Of a stretch of DNA of 64,000 nucleotides, positions 49,852 to 59,186 are shown one piece after another. The stretch's first letter is position 1. Each line of letters starts with the position of its first letter. The stretch covers positions 1,302,001 through 1,366,000 of the forward strand of contig JAFFSR010000227.1 of assembly GCA_017163975.1 (NCBI GenBank), written 5' to 3'. The notes beneath the pieces are model-generated. The model had not been told where the DNA came from. It did no database searches and saw nothing but the letters and a program-made list of their open reading frames with translations. Position numbers and translations under genes: made by a program. Source of the stretch: Anastatus disparis. Lineage: Eukaryota; Arthropoda; Insecta; Hymenoptera; Eupelmidae.

Positions 49852-50915
49852 GTGCCACAAGCTATAGCTGAAGCAGCAAAAAATATTAATTTAAATACAT
49901 TACCAGAAAAATCAAAACGCCAATATACAGCTGCTTATAATGATTTTAAAAAGTGGCGAAAAGAGAAAAAAACGTCATCTTTTGATGAGAAAGTGTTATT
50001 GGTTTATTTTGAAGAATTGTCGAAAACAGTAGCTCCTTCAACGTTATGGGCTCGATATTCAATGTTAAAAGCAACAATACGCGTTTATGATAATATCGAT
50101 ATCAGCGTTTATAATAGTGTAATATCTTTACTGAAAAGAAAAAATGTGAACGATGTTAAAAAAAAATCGAATATTTTAACGACGTCAGATGTGTCAAAAT
50201 TTATCGAGGAGGCTTCAGATAATAACTATTTGCTACATAAAGCTGTTTTAGTGATGGGTATTTCGGGTGCATGTAGAAGAGAAGAACTAACAAATTTAAC
50301 GTTAAATGATATTAAAGATATTGATAGAAAAATGTTACTTGTTAACATTCCAAAAACAAAAACTAATGTTCAACTTTCATTTACAGTGCTTGATTTTTAT
50401 TTTTACTAAAGCCTCATCGACGCTAATATCATTCGAGTTTGGAATCACGCGCGTTCGTGTGTTTTGACGGATCGTATTTCATTTACCCCCAACAGCCAAC
50501 GTTCAGCGCTCGAACTATTGCAGTATTTACAGTGAACTACTCTGTTACTATACCTATCTAATAATGTGCGTCGCATATTTTAGACCGCTGTAGTTCCAAC
50601 CTCGCGAACAATAACAGTTGTAGGAGGTATGGAACCATTGGCGTAACGGATTTTTTTCGGTGAAGCGTTATTGCTTCAATTTTAAATTTACCTGAACCTA
50701 AAAGATACACAGGACATTCCTATCGTCGAACTTCTGCAACATTATTATCTGAAGCTGGAGGTGATGTAACTGCCGTAAAGAAGTTTGGTGGATGGAAGTC
50801 AACGACTGTTGCTGAAGGATATATTGATGCCTCTGTTGCTCAAAAAAGAAAAATTGCCGAACAAATTACAAATTCAGTATTTATTTCAATACCATCAGCT
50901 TCAACTTCGTCATGA
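49852..50915 (+). pseudogene. Crypton-like tyrosine recombinase, split by an insertion
   Basis: The N-terminal half (49852-50409, 185 residues) has a SAM-like core-binding region (KSKRQYTAAYNDFKKW) and the first catalytic arginine in GACRREEL (R142/R143). After about 270 bp of foreign sequence the C-terminal half follows (50664-50915, 83 residues) with TGHSYRRTSATLL (the H..R pair), KKFGGWKS (Trp in the second His position) and AEGYID (the catalytic Tyr). This matches Crypton-type tyrosine recombinases, eukaryotic DNA elements that integrate by recombination rather than DDE chemistry. The linker between the halves is missing and replaced, so the enzyme is dead. Decayed frames continue to about 51250 (STPFSIDEVLENS). 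No ATG is visible at the N terminus. Confidence 0.72.
50393..50660. repeat. Foreign insert splitting the recombinase remnant
   Basis: GC-richer non-coding sequence (ATCACGCGCGTTCGTGTG, TTCAGCGCTCGAAC) between the two recombinase halves. I found no inverted ends, duplication or second copy in the window, so its type is unknown. Confidence 0.4.
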
Positions 50916-51444
50916 ACAAATCAACCATCAACTTCCACTTCGACATTGATAAATCAACAGATACATGAAGAACCACAATTAAAACGTATCAAAACATCCA
51001 AAACAAAATGCTCGCATTCGTTTAAAGAAAGAATAGAAAATTTTAATATTCATTAATATTTTTAAATACCTACTATTTCTTTAACGCCTGATGATAAAAA
51101 ATTGCCATCATTTTTTTCAACGCCTTTTTCAATAGATGAAGTTTTGGAAAATAGTTCACATAACCTAAAAGAATCTTTAATACCAAAAGTTCCGGATCCG
51201 ATTTCATTTCAAGATTCAAATATTAAATCAAACAAGATATTAAATAATTAAGTTGATAGTGCTAAATATCAATTTAATAATTGTACAGTGAATTTCGTAA
51301 TAAATGAAAAAAAATAATAGATGATTTGTAGTATTATGGAGTTTAAATTTTAATAAATTAATTATAGTTAAATTTATTTTGTTGTCTTGAGTTATTTATT
51401 ATATTTGTTTAATTATGTATTTTTTTTTTGTATTTTTGATATTA

Positions 51445-52120
51445 CAGTTGACGATCTGAGTCCCGCCGCCTTCTCCTTCATCGACTCGCTCGTGCGTTAC
51501 CCCCACTCGCTGACTAAAAGAATTTGTTTCCAAACATTCTGAGTCCCGCCGCTGCTCTATGCGACTTTTTCACTTGTAAAAATGGGTTTATTAATTTCAT
51601 TTTTTTGTTTAGAATACAACAAATGTTTATTGAAATAAAAAGTAACAAAGAAATAATACAATATTGCATAATTCTCATTTATATCTACTGAAAAAAATAT
51701 AAAAATTAAACTAGATACATTTAATCAATCAATAAAATGTTATTTATTTGAAAATTTAAGTGATTGCTTTATAAATAAAAGATAAAATAAATCTTATTTC
51801 ATTTCATTTTCATAACAAACAATGAATATTTAGTTCATCAGGAAATAATATATTCTTTAATTTTTAAATTTTTTATAGTAAATATAAATGAGAATTATGC
51901 AATATTACAATATTTTTTGTTACCTTTTATTTCAATAAACGTTTATTGTATTCTAAACAAAAAAATTAAACTAATAAATCCATTTTTACAAGTTAAAAAG
52001 TCGCATAGAGCAGCGGCGGGACTCAGAATGTTTGGAAACAAATTCTTTTAGTCAGCGAGTGGGGGTAACGCATGAGCGAGTCGATGGAGGAGAAGGCGGC
52101 GGGACTCAGATCGTCGACTG
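51445..52120. mobile_element. 676-bp foldback MITE with TA target sites
   Basis: The arms are about 240 bp each. The left starts CAGTTGACGATCTGAGTCCC; the right, reversed, starts CAGTCGACGATCTGAGTCCC. Each arm carries CTGAGTCCCGCCGC twice, about 83 bp apart. Both ends are flanked by TA (51443-51444 and 52121-52122), fitting a Tc1/mariner-type target. The centre is AT-rich and non-coding. Very high arm identity suggests recent activity or arm correction. Confidence 0.8.
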
Positions 52121-52194
52121 TATATATTTTTCTTTATAACATATATATTTTTATATGTATTTTTATTTATAATATGTCATTTACTCGTTTTTTT

Positions 52195-52340
52195 GTCACC
52201 TTCGCTTCGCTCAGATGACAAACAAAACTCGTAGCTTGTTGCGACAATAAAAATGTCGTTTTCGATTGCCTGTGTTTCGTCCACGGTGTCTTAAAAAATA
52301 GTATACGCAATACGTGCGCATATACTATTTTGTAATATAC
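52195..52340. repeat. Foldback-related fragment with the GAGCGAAGCGAAGG core
   Basis: Contains CCTTCGCTTCGCTC (52199-52212), the reverse complement of the core seen in other foldbacks here, and repeated ATATACTATTTTG ends near 52310-52345, like family 1 and 2 termini. Too decayed to delimit. Confidence 0.4.
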
Positions 52341-52445
52341 TATTTTGAAAACTAATTGTATCAATCTAATATTTATATATTTATAAAATCTTTGTTTTTA
52401 AAAAAATTTTAATCTTAGTTTTTTCAACACTCTTAAATTAATCAA

Positions 52446-52513
52446 TTATACTTATAAAACTTATTTTGTTACTAAATATCGTATGAAAAAATAAGTAATT
52501 ATATAATAATGTT
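52446..52513 (-). repeat. Inverted repeat, right copy (partner at 48314-48379)
   Basis: Reverse complement of the left copy, nearly identical over 66-68 bp. Together they bracket the LTR-like block, a family 2 MITE, the recombinase remnant and the 676-bp foldback. Confidence 0.85.
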
Positions 52514-52722
52514 TTAACTATATACTTTTTAATTTGTTTTTATTTTTAAATACCGAGTCAGTATTACCAACTTTTGAATTTCACCGCTTTTAACTGTTAA
52601 ATTTGTATGAACGGGACGTTTAACTGCACACGCGTGAACTGATCACGTGTGCACTCATGATTTTACGGCAGCCTGTCAGCTATATAGAATAGAATGAGAC
52701 ATCAAATTCTTATGTTGCTTAT

Positions 52723-53090
52723 TTAAGGATGTTCAATGGTTATGCTAAAGTTAACAGAAATGCTTGAAATTTTTAAAAATGATTATTTATATTAAATGAA
52801 AAACCCTTGAATTTTTTCAATATTTTATTCCACGATTTTTTTTGCAAAATTCAATTTTGAAAATGCAAAAAATAACATGAGCTCTTATAGGCGAATAACA
52901 AATTGAACACATTTCATGAAAATTTCTGTCAAAATAGTTGAAAGATTTAAAAAAAATCTAGATATTATAATAGTATATTATCTAAGGATTAATTTCATGT
53001 TTTTTTATATACCATACCTGAATATTGACAGAGAATATTAAAGTTAATGTCAAAGTGAGAACGAATTTTTGAAAAACTAATACTGTTATG
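52723..53090 (+). mobile_element. TTAAGGATGTTC element, 3'-truncated copy
   Basis: Starts TTAAGGATGTTCAATGGTTA and follows the element at 62287-62989 with many mismatches (ACAGAAATGC, ATTTTTTCA, GCTCTTATAGG) to about 53090. The matching right end is absent, so this is an old truncated copy. Confidence 0.55.
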
Positions 53091-53519
53091 CGTAGCAGAA
53101 GATTTAACAGATGGTCATGGTGTAATACAATGTAAACTTAACCATAAAATATTTATGCAAGAATGATTTAATTATTTGAATATAAAAAAATAATTACCAT
53201 TATTTTCTAACTACGAAATTTATTTATTATTCCACTTAACTGTATGAACATTGATAGTTTGAGTACTTTTAGAATAATAATTATTCAGTCTCAATTTAAT
53301 GTCAAAAGTTATAATAAAAAATATTAAATAATTTATTTTTAATAATTTTTTAGTTATATAACTTTTAATTTTCTTTTTATTTAAATATTATATTTTTTCA
53401 TTTTATTTTCTATTTTTCTTATATATATTATTATTTTTATTTAACTTTAAATAATTTAAAATAAAATATTTAATATCAACAAATAGTATATAAATATATA
53501 CACTAGTTAATCTATAGAA
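53091..53519. other. AT-rich spacer
   Basis: Nothing recognised between the truncated TTAA element and the end of the Mutator-like remnant. Confidence 0.4.
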
Positions 53520-55920
53520 TTAAACATTAGATATAAAATCTATAATCTTTTTCAACATTTTTTCAGTTTTGATAATAGTAGATTTTCCATCTTCTTTTCT
53601 TTGTAATAAAGCTTTGGTTTCTTCAATGCCTTTGGTTTTATACGTATCCATAATCTTTTCAAATGTGATACCATAACTGGCTAATCTAGATCTCACAAAG
53701 AACTTAAAATATTACTCATCGGTTCTAAAGCATGCAACAATTTTTTAATGCTTTCTGAATTATCTACGCTATCCATTACTTCATAGATTGTTTTAGCTGC
53801 AGCTGTTAATTCAGTTGAGCTGAAATTAGCCAAACAAAGTTTTTCTAAAAGTAATACATCAAATTGAGCATCATGTGCTCCATGACATGGAAGCTTTAAT
53901 AATTCAGTAGCCAAAACAGTTAGTTTGTATCCACTTTCTCTTTTGGGCAGCTTACTTTGAAACATTTGTAGTGTGTCACAAAATCCATACACATATTCTT
54001 CGTATTCAGAAAGTAAAGATAATTTTTTAATCATACTTAAGAGACGTGTAGAATCAAATGTACAGTTGTGTGCAACAAGAATACTTTTTTTTTCAAAAAG
54101 TTTTAAGTATTCTAAAATTTTTTTGGCTGCTTCAAGTTTAGAAATTGTAAAAACTTCTTTCCCATGCTGAAAAAGTTTTTTGTACACTTTACTAAAACCA
54201 TTAACTTTAGTAGCCGATGGTTGAATAGATTGAGTGGGTGTTATAAAGATATTTAATATATATTGATGCCATTTCATGGCAACTTGTAAAATATCACAGT
54301 TTGCTTTAAGACTACTGGTTTCCAAATAAAAAAAAATTATAGCTAAATTTTGATCATATTTATATTTACTATCTGTATATGCTGTTCAGATTGTGAATTG
54401 TCCAATAGTGTCATATTACTTTTAAAAGTATTATTCTCAGACCTTTCTTTTTTATTTCTTAATTGGCTTCTATAAGCTTTTAATTCTAATCGCTGCTTTT
54501 TAAATGTTGGTTGACTAGTCTTTTTTTACTCGTAACTGATTTTTATGGTACTTATCAGCATGTTTTTGTAATTTTTGTCGATTACTAGTTATATCTAAAG
54601 TGTCCAAGCATTTAATCAGATAATATTTGCCTTCATTTTTTTTGAGCCACAGTGGTACTGAATCTAAAATCAGCAGACTCCGATGTGCTATTCGCGTTGG
54701 TAATACCTCCCATAAGAGCAATGTATAAGAACCCACTATCTGCAGTTCCTATTTTGACCACCTCATTTAATTTACATTGTATCTCATGGCGCCACTTGAG
54801 GTCTTACCAAGGCGAATAAAAAATCCCTTTTGGGGCCTTCGAGCACATAGAGTGATTTAAGCTCTCATTTGCTTGACTACTGGCTGCAAAAGTAAATTTT
54901 TGTGCATTCTCTGACAACTGCGAAAACAATTTTTGCAATGCATCATATAAACAATGATTACTGAGATGAATATCAGAATGATTTTCATTATCACCTTTAC
55001 ACCATTCACTACAATTACTGTGGTTATCGAATAAGTGATCAGGTATGTTTTTTAGAGCATTCTGAATTTCTAAAATATCACCTTTGTTTTGATGAATAGC
55101 AAATGTGAAACATCGCTGAATATGCTTGATTATATCATTTGATAACTCTTTATCGGGATCCTTTTTCATATCTTTGTGAATATCATGAAGGTAATTTTCA
55201 ACTCCTTTGGTGCTGTGATTCATGTCAGACTGTTTAAGTATATTATAATTTGTAACATCTTTTAAAGCTGACATGGAAGAGCTATCATTGTCTCCAATAA
55301 AAATACCAACTTGTACGTTGGACTGTTTCAAAATCTGGCTTTGTGTCACTAATTGAACAGCACCATCAGCTTCCATAGCTTTTGCGCTTCCAGAAAAATT
55401 AAGTCGACAATCATGATCCTATTGTACGCCAGTTTTCAATTCAGAGTCACATATTTTGCACTTTCTGTTCCGAGTGCAGAAGTCCAGCACTTTGCCAGTT
55501 TTCATTCCTATGAGAGCACAATAGCCATTTAAGCTGTCATAGCTATAACCATTGCCTCGCTGACTCCATCCCATATCATACGAACAAAAGATTCTTACAG
55601 TGGTTGCATTATATGAGTTTGAAGCATCAACATTTATGATCAGAAATCCATCTTGCATCTCAGGAGGTCTATTAAGGAGAGGGAATGAAATACTTGGAAT
55701 AAATTGTCTAATGAATTATTGTCAAAAATGAATTATTGAAGTTATAAAACTCACAACAATTTTTGTAATTCACTAATACTATCTTCAGTCATAGCTCGTT
55801 CCATAGCTGTAGCTTCTGAGCAACTTTCTTTGGTAACGTATTCTATGATAGGTCCAATTATTCGCTCGTGCTTTTTGAAAAGTTGAGAGTTAAAATCTGG
55901 TACGTCAATTATGTTACAAT
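53520..55920 (-). pseudogene. Mutator-like transposase fused to DnaQ-like exonuclease, decayed
   Basis: Read on the minus strand from the 5' truncation at 55920. First comes a segment with VPDFNSQLFKKHERIIGP and EATAMERAMTED. A likely 80-90-bp intron (GTGAGT ... TTAATAG) follows, then FLIINVDASNS, YDMGWSQRGNGYSYDSLNGY and RKCKICD. An in-frame TAG at 55421-55419 is followed by DHDCRLNFSGSAKAMEADGA, GDNDSSSM, SDMNHSTKG, FAIHQNKGD, HSNCSEWCKGD and SQANESLN. These are marks of the animal Mutator-like transposase domain. After further frame changes comes a DEDDh exonuclease: FYLETSSLKANCDILQVA, VAHNCTFDSTRLL and CHGAHDAQFDVLLLEKL, then a helical tail to TAA at 53522. The first catalytic Asp of the exonuclease (DxE) is Tyr. 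At least four frame changes and one stop make it inactive. Confidence 0.72.
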
Positions 55921-57262
55921 AGTACATTACGATACACGTGCTCTAAGTGCTCCTTTTTTACACGGCGTGCAGTTAGCACCCGAGCGTAGCGAGGGTGCTA
56001 AGCACGTCGTGTAAGAGGACCACTTCGAGCACACGTATCGTATATTATTTTATAGCACGTTTGAGATAAATCCACCACACGTAATCTATATTCTAGAAAA
56101 TCAATTTTAACGGAATCTATATGCTCCACGAATGATAATTCGTAAATAAAAACGAACGCTATATGTCAAGAAAACTATGCATTCCACGAATGATAATTCA
56201 AAAAAAAGTGAAAACTATATACATTATTAAAACTAAACCCTTCACAAACAAATAAGAAAAACGATTCCAAAAGCATTCTAAGAATGTGAAATTTATTATA
56301 TTAATAAGTATTAATGTCACTGATATTTTATTAATAATTAAATACAATATGTTAACAAAATCTTGCTGATTATTTAGATTCATGTATACACGAGTCAGAC
56401 AAAGTAAAGCATCTAATTCATTGTTCATATATATGCATCTCTCTCTTTCTCATTGTTAGGCCGTATGCACTGTACGCGCATGCGCGTCGCTCAGATGTCT
56501 TATATATTTCGACAACTCACGGCACAACAATAATTTACAAACTATAGTTTTCGTTTTCTTGATATTTTAAATACTTTATTGAAGTATTTATATATTTTTG
56601 TTGATTTTCTACGTGTTATTTAGAGTGAAAAGATATTTGAAGCGTATAGCTGCAAAAGTAGTTATCTCCAAAAAATTTTTTTTCAAGAAATAACATTTTC
56701 TGCTGTACTTATTCTTAAAAGTCAGTGTATTTTGCAATACACCATATTTTTTTCATTTCATAAAAATAGTACATTACGTTCCGTGGACAGATAGGCTTTT
56801 TTTACGAAACGAGAAGATTACAAGCTGAGCCGAAGGCGAGGTTTGTAACGAGTTTCGTTAAAAAGCCTTTTTGTCCAAGTAACGTAATGAATTTTACGTT
56901 CTGCGAGCCGAAAATGAGAAAAGAAGTTGCGATTTTGAGGTTAGAAGAACGTAAAAGACTATACCTATATTTTGGTCCCATATGATTTTTTCATGATAAA
57001 TTGTAATGTTCTGTATACGAAAATGCAATAAAAATGAATTCGGAAAAAATGTAGATAGCCACCTTTGCAGCTACACGCTTCATTTCTACGTATTAATATA
57101 TGTATAGTGATTGTAACGCGTGATTACGATATGGATACTTTTTTGAACAGTGTAATAAAGTGTGAGATTTCTTACTGTAGTACGTTTTTACACAGTTCAA
57201 AAAAGTTGTATTTCCCGCTAAAGGGTGTAGAAAACGCGGATTTAGCTCACGCAGTGCTATAA
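55920..57262. mobile_element. Foldback/TIR element, family 1, copy 2
   Basis: Same plan as 11136-12031. The foldback at 55928-56042 has arms TACGATACACGTGCTC / GAGCACACGTATCGTA and core GAGCGTAGCGAGG (55982-55994). A TIR unit then runs from TAGCAC (56053) with GATAAATCC to GCGGATTTAG (57236) with GTGCTA (57254-57259). The interior shares CCACGAATGATAATTC-type sequence with copy 1. It is longer because a family 2 MITE sits inside (56765-56955) and because the right part has its own stem (TTTTTTGAACAGTGTAA / TTACACAGTTCAAAAAA-like, about 57138-57210). It interrupts the 5' part of the Mutator-like gene. Confidence 0.7.
56765..56955 (+). mobile_element. Hairpin MITE, family 2, nested in family 1 copy 2
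   Basis: Starts AATAGTACATTACGTTCC. The hairpin arms are AGGCTTTTTTTACGAAACGA and TCGTTAAAAAGCCT with core GAGCCGAAGGCGAGG. It ends GAAGTTGCGATTTTGAGG. Same orientation as the family terminus defined at 36.6 kb when reversed. Confidence 0.65.
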
Positions 57263-57558
57263 AAATCATTATAAAAACCATCTGCTATGATTTGTAAAGA
57301 AATCTCTCCTACAATTTCAAATATTGATTCGAATGATTTTATTATACAAAATCTTAAGATTTCATAGATATTTTCTTACGTTTACATTATTTTATCCATA
57401 AATTAAAGATATTAATTTTTTATAAGTATTATTTATTTTTTTAATTAAAATATTTCTTAAAAAAAATTATAATTTATTCAGTTTTATCAACAATTTATGA
57501 ACATTAAAAAATTTTTAGATTCGAAAATGAATTATTCTATATTATTTATTTTATTATT

Positions 57559-57759
57559 CTGCCGTGTTAATTAAAAACTTACGTAAGTGTAAAATAAATA
57601 AAAATGACAAAACTAAAAACTATCATTTGAAAGCAAATAATTCGAAACAACTTATTTTTTCATTTCCTTGTTTATCAATTTTTTTATCTAATCAATTAAT
57701 ATAAAAAATTTATTTTTCATCGAAATGTCACTTATGTAAGTTTGTACTTAACACGGCAG
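57559..57759. mobile_element. 201-bp MITE with CTGCCGTGTTAA ends
   Basis: The terminal inverted repeats are about 31 bp: CTGCCGTGTTAATTAAAAAC and, reversed from the right end, CTGCCGTGTTAAGTACAAAC, both continuing to TTACRTAAGTG. The flanks are AT-rich (TATTATT and TATTATA), so a duplication is possible but ambiguous. Non-coding interior. Confidence 0.7.
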
Positions 57760-59020
57760 TATTATAATGTCTTAATTTTATAAACATGTCTATTTGTTAA
57801 CAACAGAAAATTATTAAAAGTTATTTTTCACTGGAGAATTATTGAGAGTCAGTCTTTGATGCAAAAATATTAAAAAGTTTGTCTTCGATGAAAAAATTTT
57901 TATGGGATTTTTCTTTGCTTCAAAAGAGTTAGCAAATATTTTAGAAGAGGTCATCGATATAATTTTGTCTATTATTTTTTGTTCCATAATTTACGGAGTG
58001 CGTAGTATTTGTTTATTATTGAATTTTAAGAGTATAGATGTGATAAAGCAGATTAATGTCACACAAATTATAAAATACTAAATGATACTTTCAATTCAAA
58101 TAAACCCGTTATTACACGGTTTAGCACTCGAGCAAATCTTTATCTTTGCCGTGCAATAAAAGGTAGTTTAAGTCGCCTGTATCGTAATATACTATTTGTA
58201 ATGTTTCTACTTAAAGTGCAATGAGTGGATGCGTATACCGTTCAATAACGCTCTCCGCCGGATGCTTCAGGGGTCCTATTCTGTAAGCATAACGCTGTCG
58301 TTATACTAACTTTAAACCGGCTTTTAATCGTTATACTACCTTTTAACCGTTCGATGAGAATAAAATAATTTTATTCATTGATATTTTTTGAAGAAATAAC
58401 TTCACTCTTTTATGATCATAGAAATCGTTTAAACTTAATATTCTTACTAGCCTTATTTATTTATGTTTTATTAAAGTTTATATTAAATAGTTGCATTTAA
58501 CTAATTGTAGTTTTTATTAATACTTATATTTGAGTTTACCTGTCATTTAGAATGCATTTTTATAAGATTCAAAGCAATTTAAAATCATATACTTTCTAAC
58601 GCCCGAAAATTATTCTCGTAACAATGTGAAAATTATGTATTTTAGTATATTTACTAATTCTTTTGTCTTTAAAATGAACCAAAATTTTTCAATGAAATTT
58701 TTATTATAGGTATTTGTTGATAATTGCATTTATATCAGAGATTATTGACCTATTAAGATTATCAAAAGCACTAAATCTCAAGCAATAAAGTTTTCTATGT
58801 AAAAATATATTTTCACTTAAAAAAAGTATTTTTTTTATAAATTTTTCAGTTAAAAAATTCCTATAAGAAAGCATAGTGCCAAAGCAATTGACTGCAATTT
58901 ATAGGTTATATCTACACTTATTGTGATATTATTCTAATATTTTTACAATATTATATATTTTATATCTGATAAGGGATACTTGATAATTTTTTTCCATTCA
59001 CAATTACATATTGATGGACA
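57760..59020. other. Spacer upstream of gene D with a decayed foldback piece
   Basis: Mostly AT-rich with no gene. About 58103-58200 has CCGTTATTACACGG, CTCGAGCAA and CTGTATCGTAATATACTATT, resembling a decayed family 1 foldback. A GC-richer patch at 58225-58345 is unidentified. Confidence 0.4.
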
Positions 59021-59186
59021 TATATCGCGCTATTTGCGATTAAATCTGATTACTAATTCGAGAGATTATTATTTCATAGCTTTCCGAGTCAGAATGACGA
59101 TTGTCGTCGTAGTGTAAAGAATTGATGAACGGTGTACCGCATCTTGTTCCTTATAGTGAGAGAAAATATTAAAGGATTAAATTAAA
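59021..59186 (+). promoter_or_regulatory. Proximal promoter/5'UTR of gene D, shared with gene C
   Basis: Counterpart of 32281-32443. GCTATTTGCGATTAAATCTG, GAGATTAT, CATAGCTTT, ATGACG and AAGAATTGATG appear in the same order and similar spacing up to the ATG at 59187. Confidence 0.6.

Noticed and set aside
56198..56428. Minus-strand 76-codon hydrophobic frame
   Set aside because: It lies inside a non-coding family 1 element, and its Ile/Leu/Phe richness follows from AT content.
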